Shown piece by piece: positions 16,105 through 24,876 of a DNA stretch of 50,015 nucleotides. Made by a program: the position numbers and the translations under genes. Source of the DNA: Azovibrio restrictus (GTDB taxonomy: Bacteria > Bacteroidota > Bacteroidia > Chitinophagales > Chitinophagaceae); assembly GCA_029255605.1 (NCBI GenBank), contig JANLJF010000063.1:1-50015 (forward strand). The letters run 5' to 3'. Within the stretch, counting starts at the first letter, position 1. Every line of letters begins with the position of its first letter. The notes below the pieces were generated by a model. The model saw only the letters and a program-made list of their open reading frames with translations. It had not been told where the DNA came from and ran no database searches.

Positions 16105-17537
16105 CCTTTCTGTGTAAAAAGCTTCAAGCCTTCCGGCGATATAAAGCGGAAAATGAACATACCGGCAATACTTATCATACCGAAGACGGCTAACTGTACC
16201 ATCCAATTAACGGGCGTCAACTTTATAGAAAAAGCGACTGCAAACGACAGGATTAAAAAACCCGCATGAGCCGCTATCCATTTGGTATTGCGCGGCAACT
16301 GCAATTCTCTGCTTGAAAATATGATGTAACAAACAGCCAGTATACTTTGGGTAATGCAGGTGGTATAAGCTGCACCCACCGCTCCGTGCATGGGTATCAA
16401 CACCATATTTAAACCTATGCTGATGACAACGCCTGCTATGGATATTTTATTCATCAGCGCTATATCGCCATTTGCCGTCAATAGGGTAGAATATACATAC
16501 ATGATACAGAAGGCAGGGAAGGTAGCCATCAGCCAGCCAAACACATCACCTTCATACATGCCCGCATCTTTATATAGCAACTGCATGATCTCTGTACCAA
16601 AAAAGAAGGCAGCTACCAATAAGGTAAATGCAAAAGGCATCAGCAGGTTCACGCTCAGCTTGATGATAGATTGCACATTCTGTTTTTCTACCAGCATTTT
16701 GCCAAACAAGGGGAGCAGTATGCCGGCAAACAATAAACCGAACATATTGCTGACATCCAACAGCCGGTAGGCCGATGCATAGATGCCGGCTTCATTTTTT
16801 CCCGCTATCCGTTCTACCAGCACCATATCAAAGCGCATATGTATACCCATTAAAAACACTAGTAAGGCATAAGGAATACTCTTTTTTACCAATGCTTTTA
16901 TTTCTGATACATCGAACGATAGAGAAGGTCGCACATGTGCTATACGGTACAGTGCTGCAAAACCTATGATGGCTGTTACCCCGTAGCATACTACCTGTGC
17001 CGCTACAAACCATTCTATCCTGAAATCGTTTGCTGTCAGCGGGCTGAAAAGCAGGAACCCGCAAAGCCCTATCATCAGCAGGCGGTCGGTAACAGATAAT
17101 ACGCCATCTATCTTAAAGCGGTGCAGTGCTGCTACATTGCTGCGCAGATATAGTACCAGCGAGCTTAGCGCCTGTATCATTAATACCCCACATAGCAATG
17201 TCAGCTCCCACCCACAGTAGCCCGATATGAAACCGACTGTTAATACTATTGCACTGTAAACAATGGTAAGCACCAGCCTTGTAGTAAGCATGGCGGGGAA
17301 CAGCGTTTTTATCCTGCCCGGGTTTTGAGATACCAGGTTGGTATTATAATTATTCAGCCCGAAATCGAGCAATATCTGGAATATGATACAAATATTTAAT
17401 AAAGGCTGGTAAGTACCATAAGCTTCATGGCCTACCCGGTTTTGCACCGTCCGGTCTATCATAAAAACCCATATAGGTTTCACCAGCAGGTTCACTGCCA
17501 GTACGAAAAACAGGTTTTTTACAAAAAAGCGGCGCAT
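16101..17537 (-). CDS. Polysaccharide flippase / MATE-like lipopolysaccharide biosynthesis protein
   Basis: An inner-membrane protein of 478 residues with roughly 12-14 hydrophobic segments and the N-terminal RRFFVKNLFFVLAVNLLVKP typical of the Wzx/polysaccharide-transport MOP superfamily. It probably moves lipid-linked oligosaccharides across the inner membrane. Conserved-type segments include NAGIYASAYRLLDVSNMF (with Arg) and GVVISIGLNMVLIP. Divergent from a GT4 glycosyltransferase 55 bases away, so the two probably serve the same surface-glycan pathway. The substrate is unknown. Confidence 0.88.
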   Translation of the reverse strand: MRRFFVKNLFFVLAVNLLVKPIWVFMIDRTVQNRVGHEAYGTYQPLLNICIIFQILLDFGLNNYNTNLVSQNPGRIKTLFPAMLTTRLVLTIVYSAIVLTVGFISGYCGWELTLLCGVLMIQALSSLVLYLRSNVAALHRFKIDGVLSVTDRLLMIGLCGFLLFSPLTANDFRIEWFVAAQVVCYGVTAIIGFAALYRIAHVRPSLSFDVSEIKALVKKSIPYALLVFLMGIHMRFDMVLVERIAGKNEAGIYASAYRLLDVSNMFGLLFAGILLPLFGKMLVEKQNVQSIIKLSVNLLMPFAFTLLVAAFFFGTEIMQLLYKDAGMYEGDVFGWLMATFPAFCIMYVYSTLLTANGDIALMNKISIAGVVISIGLNMVLIPMHGAVGAAYTTCITQSILAVCYIIFSSRELQLPRNTKWIAAHAGFLILSFAVAFSIKLTPVNWMVQLAVFGMISIAGMFIFRFISPEGLKLFTQKG

Positions 17538-17573
17538 GCCCGTTATTTAAGATGGGTATTGGTTGTAAAAGTA

Positions 17574-17581
17574 TATTTTTG
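17574..17581 (+). promoter_or_regulatory. Bacteroidota -7 element (TATTTTTG)
   Basis: Exact TAnnTTTG, 11 bases before ATG 17593, giving an almost leaderless transcript. Confidence 0.5.
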
Positions 17582-17592
17582 TCGCCATAGCT

Positions 17593-18720
17593 ATGCGCAT
17601 TGCTGTAAATACAAGGTTACTGTTACAAGGAAAACTGGAAGGCATAGGTTGGTTTACGCATCAGACACTGGAACGAATGGTGCGCAAACATCCCGAACAC
17701 GAGTTCATCTTCTTTTTCGACCGTCCGTACGACCCTTCTTTCATATTTGCCCCCAATGTTACGCCCGTGGTCATTCCACCGCAGGCCCGCCATCCGTTAT
17801 TATTTTACATGTGGTTTGAATGGGGTGTACCTTATATGTTGCGCAAATACAAGGCCGATGTCTTTTTATCGCCTGATGGTTATATGTCACTCAGCACCAA
17901 AGTGCCTACCTGCCTTGTTATTCACGACCTGGCTTTTGAGCACTACCCCGAGCATTTTGTGCGCAGCCATAAAATGTACTGGCGCCATTACTCGCCGCGC
18001 TTTGCCCGCAAAGCCGCCCGCATTGCTACTGTATCTACTTATTCAAAAGATGATATTGTAAAGCACTACGGTATTAACGCGGATAATATAGATGTAGTAT
18101 ATAACGGTGCACACGCCGAATATCGCCCGCTAAGCTGGCAGGAGCGAGAAGATGCCAAAACTAAATATGCCGATGGCTGCGAATACTTTGTATTTGCCGG
18201 GGCATTGCATCCGCGTAAAAACATTGTGAACCTGCTGAAGGCATTTATTGCCTTTAAAAAGCGCCAGCGCAGCAATATGAAACTGGTAATAGTAGGCCGC
18301 TATGCATGGAAATATGAAGAGGTAGTAGAGATGCGAGAAGAAATGCCCTTTAAAGATGATGTGAAATGGGTGGGCTATATGCATGTGGATGAATTATCTA
18401 AAGTAATGGGCGGTGCTTATGCTTTAGTATATCCATCTTTGTTTGAGGGCTTTGGTATACCCATACTGGAGGCGCTGAAATGTGAAGTACCGGCTATCGT
18501 AAGCAATACATCGGCCATGCCGGAAGTGGCAGGTGACGCTGGCTTGCTGGTAGACCCTACCGATGTACAGGATATAGCAGCCAAAATGGAAATGCTGCAC
18601 AAGGATGAAACCTTGCGTAAAAAATTGATTGAGGCATCGAAAGAGCAGGTAAAGAAGTTCAGCTGGGACCAGTCTGCCGACCGCCTTTGGGATTGCCTGA
18701 TGAAGTGTGTAGGGAAGTAA
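17593..18720 (+). CDS. Glycosyltransferase family 4 (GT-B fold)
   Basis: A retaining glycosyltransferase of 375 residues, cytoplasmic or membrane-associated. The N-terminal Rossmann half opens with MRIAVNTRLLLQGKLEGIGW; the C-terminal nucleotide-sugar-binding half contains FVFAGALHPRKNIVNLLKAF, and the E-x7-E-type motif in YPSLFEGFGIPILEALKC, followed by VSNTSAMPEVAGDAGLLVDP. It is closest by motif to mannosyl/rhamnosyl-type GT4 enzymes; donor and acceptor cannot be told. Divergent neighbour of the flippase. The stop is followed at 2 bases by the convergent 18723 gene. Confidence 0.93.
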   Translation: MRIAVNTRLLLQGKLEGIGWFTHQTLERMVRKHPEHEFIFFFDRPYDPSFIFAPNVTPVVIPPQARHPLLFYMWFEWGVPYMLRKYKADVFLSPDGYMSLSTKVPTCLVIHDLAFEHYPEHFVRSHKMYWRHYSPRFARKAARIATVSTYSKDDIVKHYGINADNIDVVYNGAHAEYRPLSWQEREDAKTKYADGCEYFVFAGALHPRKNIVNLLKAFIAFKKRQRSNMKLVIVGRYAWKYEEVVEMREEMPFKDDVKWVGYMHVDELSKVMGGAYALVYPSLFEGFGIPILEALKCEVPAIVSNTSAMPEVAGDAGLLVDPTDVQDIAAKMEMLHKDETLRKKLIEASKEQVKKFSWDQSADRLWDCLMKCVGK

Positions 18721-18722
18721 GT

Positions 18723-19520
18723 TTAATTAGGTGCCGTATGCCTGCTGCCCTGTATGGGTTTTTTCTCTTTTTCATAGCGCAACTGTTCCACATTCAGCTT
18801 TTCCAGCACCAGTTGTTCCACTGTGGTTTGGTGCACGATGTATTTGTCGGGTATGCGTTTCTGGATGGCCGTATATGAGTTAATAATAAGCCGCCCTTCT
18901 TTATCTATACCCACCAGAGAAACCTCTGCCGCGCGTTTCAGGTTTTTATATAATAGCAAGTAACGTTTGCCCTGCAACTCATATTTACTATCTATAATGA
19001 TTCGGTACTTGTCTGCACCCTGTTCTTTATAATAGCCTCTGAAGGTTTTTTCATCAATACTCAGTATCATATCATCCTCTGCCTCTTCGTTCAACACACT
19101 GGCATCTCTGTAAAACTCGCCGCCAGGATAAGAGGCAGAGTCGCTGTACAGCACCTTGCGCATACTTACCGCCCGCCAGTATCCTAGCAGGTTTCTCTTG
19201 AATTTTATTTGCGTATTTGTGTCCAGTTGGGCGTAAGGCATAGGGCATTGTGTGCAGTACAGCGTCAAAATGCCATCTTTTTCCCCGGGTACTTCTTTCA
19301 ATTGCTTTGCCACATCGGGCGGCATCATTTTGCGAAAGGTGTTATCGAAGGCTTCTTGTGCGCCCTGGTCGGCAAAGAGTTCATACTCGTCGGGCGGCAG
19401 GTCAGTGTATTTGCGCGGGGTATTAGCCAGTTTCGCTACATCACGCACCGTTTGTGCGTGGGCAGAAGCGGAGGCCAACAGCAGCAGGCAGCCCAATATA
19501 TATCTGCATACATTCATCAT
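18723..19520 (-). CDS. Hypothetical exported protein
   Basis: I do not recognise the family. The 265-residue product has a signal peptide (CRYILGCLLLLASASAHAQ, cleavage after AHAQ) and a soluble mature domain with a CTQC motif (CxxC, about residue 91) that could be a redox or metal site, and an Arg/Lys/Glu-rich C-terminus. Its ATG overlaps the antiporter stop in an ATGA arrangement (19517-19520), so translation is probably coupled and the protein may work with the antiporter. A second Met follows directly; either start gives the same signal peptide. Confidence 0.83.
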   Translation of the reverse strand: MMNVCRYILGCLLLLASASAHAQTVRDVAKLANTPRKYTDLPPDEYELFADQGAQEAFDNTFRKMMPPDVAKQLKEVPGEKDGILTLYCTQCPMPYAQLDTNTQIKFKRNLLGYWRAVSMRKVLYSDSASYPGGEFYRDASVLNEEAEDDMILSIDEKTFRGYYKEQGADKYRIIIDSKYELQGKRYLLLYKNLKRAAEVSLVGIDKEGRLIINSYTAIQKRIPDKYIVHQTTVEQLVLEKLNVEQLRYEKEKKPIQGSRHTAPN

Positions 19521-20728
19521 ATTACCTCTTCGCTTTTGTCATGGTATTCCGCCTTGTTTTCTTTAAAAAGCAGCAACCCTATCATCATGAGCAGGCTCGA
19601 AACGGCTACTACAAAGAACAAGATACCACTATTTAAGCTACCCAGGCTTTTTTCCATAGGTATGCTGTAGAAAAGCAGTATTGTTACCAGCCCCCGCGGC
19701 ATCAGGAACAATTCAGGGAATAAATTGGTTTTCAATATCAATCGCAGATACAGGAAACGCGCAAATAATAATATCACTATGATAAGCGAGCCTAACTGCC
19801 ACACATCGGGTAATATCAAAACTTGCAGGTTAATACTATATCCAAAGAGTATAAAGAAAAAAGTACGTATAAGGAAAGATGTTTCTGCTGTGATGGAGCG
19901 CATGAATAGCAGTGTACTTTCAATATTTTCCTGGTCCAGCCAGCGTTTCATGGGGCCGAAAGTAAAAAGAGATGTATTATTGAACACCAAGCCAAACACC
20001 AGTACAATAAGCAGGGACGGCAGATGTATCATTTCACCAAGCGAATATATGAGTGATAGCACGGCAAAAAGCAGGAAGAATTTTACATGTATGCGGCTTT
20101 TGGTAAGGATATATATCATGAGTACCGTAGCAAGGATAGATATTATAACAGCCAGTAACACATTGCCCCCAAATATCATGGCCGATTTCAGGCTCAGGAT
20201 ATTTTTCATAATCATGTAGTTGAAAACCAGTATGCCTATGATATCGGAAAATGAAGACTCGTATATGATAAAGTCTTTTTTATCCTCCGGCAGGTGACTG
20301 GTACTGGGTATCACGATGGCACTGCTGATAATGCTCATTGGCACAGCATAAAGAAAGGAATTTTCAAACGGCACATCCACCCATTGCATCACCAACACGC
20401 CAATGCCCAATTCCGAGAAGAGGAAGATAAATAAGGCAGACGAAAACGAATCACGTATCAGCTTTACTTTTTGCCGGGTTATTTTCAGGTCCAGCGCTGC
20501 TTCCAGTATGATCATAATGATACCTACAGCACCCAATATTTTTACCAGCTTGTTTACTGCTGGCTCGTTGTACCACAGGTGGGCACTAAATTGTTTTATC
20601 GCAATACCTGTAGCTATCAGTAATAATACAGAGGGAATATTGGTCTTTTTGCTAAACAGACTGAACAGATAGCTGACGATAACAACCGTGCTTAATAGTA
20701 TTATGATAGTATATGTTCCTAACGCCAT
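19517..20728 (-). CDS. Cation:proton antiporter (CPA family)
   Basis: A Na+/H+ or K+/H+ exchanger of the CPA1/NhaP type, inner membrane, 403 residues with about 11-12 helices. Visible features are the opening TM YTIIILLSTVVIVSYLFSLF, LLLIATGIAIKQF, and ESSFSDIIGILVFNYMIM, which sits where the family has its ion-binding acidic residues. There is no cytoplasmic RCK/TrkA-C domain after the last helix, so it is a core-only antiporter. The ion specificity is unknown. It is first in a two-gene unit with the exported protein at 18723. Confidence 0.9.
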   Translation of the reverse strand: MALGTYTIIILLSTVVIVSYLFSLFSKKTNIPSVLLLIATGIAIKQFSAHLWYNEPAVNKLVKILGAVGIIMIILEAALDLKITRQKVKLIRDSFSSALFIFLFSELGIGVLVMQWVDVPFENSFLYAVPMSIISSAIVIPSTSHLPEDKKDFIIYESSFSDIIGILVFNYMIMKNILSLKSAMIFGGNVLLAVIISILATVLMIYILTKSRIHVKFFLLFAVLSLIYSLGEMIHLPSLLIVLVFGLVFNNTSLFTFGPMKRWLDQENIESTLLFMRSITAETSFLIRTFFFILFGYSINLQVLILPDVWQLGSLIIVILLFARFLYLRLILKTNLFPELFLMPRGLVTILLFYSIPMEKSLGSLNSGILFFVVAVSSLLMMIGLLLFKENKAEYHDKSEEVI

Positions 20729-20892
20729 TGGTAGTGAAAATAACCAATTAATAATTACGGCTCAAATACGCATAAATAAACATACCACACTTCTTGCAAA
20801 TCAAATATTTAACCTGAGTAACACATAATTGTTGTAATTTTTGAGAAATCATTTCAAAGTTCTCACATTTGTAGAGGCGAAAAATAAGCTGA

Positions 20893-22203
20893 ATGGCACT
20901 TGAGATATTTATTACCATTTTTTTGGTGTTGCTGAATGGGTTTTTTGTGGCGGCAGAATTTGCAATAGTAAAGGTGCGTACCTCGCAGGTAGAATCACGC
21001 CCCGGCTCTGCCAGGATCACTAATGTAGCCCGCAACATCCTCAACAATCTTGATGGCTATCTCGCTGCTACCCAGTTGGGTATCACACTGGCATCGCTGG
21101 GCCTTGGTTGGGTGGGCGAAGATGTGGTAACCAAAATGATATTGGCCCTGATGGCCAAGCTGAATGTAAATATTACTGAATCTACTGCGCATCAGATAGC
21201 TGTACCTGTGGCATTCGCCACTATTACCATCCTGCATATCGTATTTGGTGAACTGGCACCAAAATCTATAGCCATCCGCAAGCCTGCGCCTACTACTTTT
21301 GTTGTGGCACTGCCATTACGTGTATTTTACTTTGTCTTCCGTCCTTTTATATGGCTGCTTAACGGATTCGCCAATACGATATTAAAACTGGTGGGGATAC
21401 AACCTATACACGAGCATGACCTGCATACAGAAGAAGAACTGAAGATAATAGTAACCGAAAGTCAGAAGGGCGGCGTGATAGATGAAACGGAAAAAGATCT
21501 TATCCATAATGTGTTCAATCTTAGCGAACGTAAGATAACCTCGCTAATGACACCGCGTAACGAAATAGTATGGATAGATGTTAATGACGACATCAGCATT
21601 ACTAAAGACAAAATCATCAACAACAGGCATAATGTATACCCCATATGCAAGGATGATATTGATACGATACTTGGGTTCATCTATACAAAAGACTTGTTGA
21701 CAGAACACTTTGAAGAAACCCTGCAACAGCTGGAAAGTTTCAAACGCCCTGCATTCTACATACCGGAATCCAACCGGGCATACCAGGTATTAGAGCGTTT
21801 CAAAGAATCTCGCATTCACCAGGCATTGGTAGTAGACGAATATGGTTCTATAGCCGGTATCGTTACGATTAATGACATTTTCGATGCCTTAGTAGGCGAT
21901 ATATCTGAAACCAACGAGTTTGAGTATGATGTAACGGTTCGTGATGATGGCAGCATGCTTATAGATGCACAGATACCGTTTGTTGAGTTCCTGCAACGTC
22001 TTGATATAGCATCTTCCGAAGAAGATGAGGGAGATTTCATCACACTTGCCGGCTTCATCCTGGAAAAGATGAAAAAGATACCGGCAACCGGTGAGAAGTT
22101 TAGATGGAACAATTACGAGATAGAAGTAATGGATATGGACAAGAGCCGCATCGACAAAGTACTGGTTCAGAAGTTGGAAGAAGAGCAGCAGCAGGAGGAA
22201 TAA
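20893..22203 (+). CDS. CNNM/hemolysin-family membrane protein with CBS domains
   Basis: A CorB/CorC-type inner-membrane protein of 436 residues, linked in characterised members to magnesium or other divalent-cation efflux. Domains: DUF21/CNNM transmembrane domain (about 1-185, with LLNGFFVAAEFAIVKVR and LGWVGEDVV), two CBS domains (about 205-330, from SLMTPRNEIVWIDV through VVDEYGSIAGIVTINDIFD), and a CorC_HlyC C-terminal domain (about 345-425). All parts are complete. The older name hemolysin is historical. The 3' end is 6 bases from the convergent lipocalin gene. Confidence 0.93.
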   Translation: MALEIFITIFLVLLNGFFVAAEFAIVKVRTSQVESRPGSARITNVARNILNNLDGYLAATQLGITLASLGLGWVGEDVVTKMILALMAKLNVNITESTAHQIAVPVAFATITILHIVFGELAPKSIAIRKPAPTTFVVALPLRVFYFVFRPFIWLLNGFANTILKLVGIQPIHEHDLHTEEELKIIVTESQKGGVIDETEKDLIHNVFNLSERKITSLMTPRNEIVWIDVNDDISITKDKIINNRHNVYPICKDDIDTILGFIYTKDLLTEHFEETLQQLESFKRPAFYIPESNRAYQVLERFKESRIHQALVVDEYGSIAGIVTINDIFDALVGDISETNEFEYDVTVRDDGSMLIDAQIPFVEFLQRLDIASSEEDEGDFITLAGFILEKMKKIPATGEKFRWNNYEIEVMDMDKSRIDKVLVQKLEEEQQQEE

Positions 22204-22209
22204 TGATAC

Positions 22210-22725
22210 CTATGGGCACTGCTTTGTTACTTTTAGCTTAGTAATGTCAAAACCTTTTGCCTTCACCCTTTGCACAATGCCGGTATATACATCCGGGTCC
22301 ATAGCAGGTTTGCGGCTTAGTATCCATAAATATTTTCGGTTGGGGTGCCCTACTACCGCGTAGCTGTAATCATCGGCCAGGTCTATGATCCAGTACTTAC
22401 CTGTAAATGGCCAAAAAAAGCTTACAGCGAGTTTTGCATTCGTTTTTTTATCCTTCACGGTAGCCGTACCCGTGCTTTCTTTTATTTTGCCATCTACCTT
22501 GCAGCTATTCTGTACACGTACTTTGCCATTACTTTTCAGGTTATATTCTGCTACCGAGCAGCTGCAACCTTTCTGAAACCGTTGCGGGAACGAAGCGATC
22601 TCATGCCACTTGCCCATATATTTATTTATATCTACATATGGTACTGTTTGCAACATTTCTCTTGCAGTAGCCTTCACGCCTAATGCCAAGGCAATAGCCC
22701 CGCAGAACATAAGTAACCTTTTCAT
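22210..22725 (-). CDS. Lipocalin family protein (Blc-like)
   Basis: A small beta-barrel carrier of lipophilic molecules, 171 residues. After a signal peptide (MKRLLMFCGAIALALGVKA) comes the lipocalin motif VDINKYMGKWHEIASFPQRF (GxW), CSCSVAEY, then FWPFTGKYWIIDLADDYSYAVVGHPNRKYLWILSRKP, as in bacterial lipocalin Blc. There is a cysteine in the signal peptide but no convincing lipobox, so it may be soluble periplasmic instead of a lipoprotein. ATG 22725 is chosen over the open frame to 22782, because the extension precedes the signal peptide. Confidence 0.93.
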   Translation of the reverse strand: MKRLLMFCGAIALALGVKATAREMLQTVPYVDINKYMGKWHEIASFPQRFQKGCSCSVAEYNLKSNGKVRVQNSCKVDGKIKESTGTATVKDKKTNAKLAVSFFWPFTGKYWIIDLADDYSYAVVGHPNRKYLWILSRKPAMDPDVYTGIVQRVKAKGFDITKLKVTKQCP

Positions 22726-22886
22726 AAATAACAGCTTTATAATAATAGTTAAAACATCATGCCGATATAAATGTTTAGCCATTGATACTCAAAAATTTAT
22801 AATATTATAAATAAAATGTTAAAAACAAGCCAACACTTTTTGCAATATGTACTGTCTTTATAAATCCACAACCTACACTCTTGGGT

Positions 22887-24791
22887 ATGAAATACATCAG
22901 GCTATGTTTGCGGCAGGCGATATTATTTGCCCTGCCTTTCTGTGCCTATGCGCAAAACCTGGTTCCCAATCCCAGTTTCGAAGATTTTAATTATTGCCCA
23001 AACGGCATATCAGCAATTGATTATTCACCGGGATATACCAGTTTCCCGTCTGTAAAAAGCTGGGTAAACCCATTAAAACGTACCTCGCCCGACTATTTTC
23101 ATACCTGCGCAGCGCCCAATAGCGGGGTACATGTGCCCGAAATAACATTTGGCCACCAACGCCCGCATACAGGTAATGCATTTGCAGGCATTATAGCCTG
23201 GGAAGAATATGCTACCGGTGGTGGTTTTGGTGAATATCTGCAGTGTAAATTAACCGCCCCGCTGAAAGCAGGAGAGAAATATTGCGTGAGCTTTTTTGTA
23301 AGCCCTAGTATCTCTAAAGACATTGCGCGCAATTACATAGCTATCGATGAAGTAGGCATCAACTTTGGTAAAACCCAGGCGTACAATGCTAGTAATGAAT
23401 TCCTGTCTTTGCCATATGATATTGTGACGCCATTTAGCACTTATCTAACCGATAGTAGTGCCTGGATACGGGTATCGGGCATATATGCTGCTAAAGGCGG
23501 TGAAGAATGGCTGACAATTGGCAGGTTCAACAATACCGGACTGCCACCTAATAGTGTACAGGCTTACCCCGCTACGCCTGACCCTAATATGGATTTCAGG
23601 GCATATATATATGTAGATGATGTAAATGTATCCTTGATAACAGCTGCCGATACCATCGTTTCTGTTCAGGATTCCAGTTATTGCGATACGACTGCCTTGC
23701 CCATGACACTCGCCAGTTCTGGTTATGATGGCAATTTCATCTGGAACACCGGCGAAACCACCAGGAAAATAGTAGCCACAACACCGGGTATATATTGGTG
23801 TAAATCCATAGCCGACTGCAAAGTGTATTACGATACCATAGTTGTAAAGTATGACCCTAACCTGCAATTGGATTTAGGTAAAGAAATAATCAACTGCACC
23901 AATGGGCCGGTTATGATAAAGGGCGGGGGCAGGTACCATACATACAAATGGAGCACCGGCGAAACCACATCGGCCATTACTGTAACACAGCCGGGTACGT
24001 ATTGGCTGATGGCTGAAAATAACTGTGGTAAGCAGCAGGATACTGTAAAGGTATATATACAATCGCCTACAGACCCGCCCGCAGTACGCGATACCATGAT
24101 ATGCCAGCTGGTAAATGATGCCTTATTGAATGTAAAAGGCGACAACCTGCAATGGTATACCCACCCGATGGCACTAATAGGCAGCCCCATACAACCTTAT
24201 GTATACACCAAAGAAGTAGGCACCTATACCCTATACGTGAGCCAAACCTGGGGGAAATGCGAAAGCGAAAAAGTACCCGTAAATATTGACGTTAAATATC
24301 AGCCACGACATACACTGGAAGATAGGATCGATATGTGCCAGCAAGACCTGAAATATATTGGCGATGAATACCCCGGTGTAAAATATGCCTGGAATACGGG
24401 AGAAAATACCTGCTGCATCCTGCCGAAATATGAAGGGCTTTATCGTGTAGCTATTACCAATGAGTGCGGCACATATGTGGATTCAACACGTGTATCTTAT
24501 TCATTATGCGACAAATGTATTTTTATACCTAATGCATTCAGCCCCAATGGGGATGGTATCAATGATAAGTTTGTGCTGAGCCAAACCTGCGCAGTAAGCG
24601 ATTTTCATTTGAGAATATATGACAGGTGGGGTAAAATGGTATTTGATACGAAAGATATACGCCGCTCGTGGACCGGTACCATAGAAGGCGAATATGTGAA
24701 TGCAGGCGTATATGTATATATCCTCGAATACCGTTCTGCAGGAACGAAGCTGGATAAATTCCTGAAAGGGAATATTACCGTGCTGCGTTAG
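22887..24791 (+). CDS. Type IX secreted protein with Ig-like repeats and gliding-motility C-terminal (CHU_C) domain
   Basis: A large cell-surface or secreted protein, 634 residues. A signal peptide (ending FALPFCAYAQ) is followed by NLVPNPSFEDFNYCP, a common beginning of Bacteroidota surface proteins, an adhesin-like N-terminal domain (about 20-255), and at least three similar Ig/PKD-like units, each containing W-[NS]-T-G-E-[TN]-T (near residues 288, 356, 506). The C-terminal 90 residues (CIFIPNAFSPNGDGINDKF to the end) are the CHU_C gliding-motility-associated domain (TIGR04131), a type IX sorting signal. ATG 22887 is preferred to the upstream TTG 22881. The binding partner is unknown. Confidence 0.93.
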   Translation: MKYIRLCLRQAILFALPFCAYAQNLVPNPSFEDFNYCPNGISAIDYSPGYTSFPSVKSWVNPLKRTSPDYFHTCAAPNSGVHVPEITFGHQRPHTGNAFAGIIAWEEYATGGGFGEYLQCKLTAPLKAGEKYCVSFFVSPSISKDIARNYIAIDEVGINFGKTQAYNASNEFLSLPYDIVTPFSTYLTDSSAWIRVSGIYAAKGGEEWLTIGRFNNTGLPPNSVQAYPATPDPNMDFRAYIYVDDVNVSLITAADTIVSVQDSSYCDTTALPMTLASSGYDGNFIWNTGETTRKIVATTPGIYWCKSIADCKVYYDTIVVKYDPNLQLDLGKEIINCTNGPVMIKGGGRYHTYKWSTGETTSAITVTQPGTYWLMAENNCGKQQDTVKVYIQSPTDPPAVRDTMICQLVNDALLNVKGDNLQWYTHPMALIGSPIQPYVYTKEVGTYTLYVSQTWGKCESEKVPVNIDVKYQPRHTLEDRIDMCQQDLKYIGDEYPGVKYAWNTGENTCCILPKYEGLYRVAITNECGTYVDSTRVSYSLCDKCIFIPNAFSPNGDGINDKFVLSQTCAVSDFHLRIYDRWGKMVFDTKDIRRSWTGTIEGEYVNAGVYVYILEYRSAGTKLDKFLKGNITVLR

Positions 24792-24855
24792 TTTCATTAT
24801 CGGGAAAAAATTGGTAACCAGTTGCTAAACTGCCTGTTGCCTGCTGCTAAATGGT

Positions 24856-24863
24856 TAACTTTG
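24856..24863 (+). promoter_or_regulatory. Bacteroidota -7 element (TAACTTTG) for feoB
   Basis: Exact TAnnTTTG, 13 bases before ATG 24877, so the leader would be under 10 bases. Confidence 0.6.
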
Positions 24864-24876
24864 CGCTCTCTCTTCA

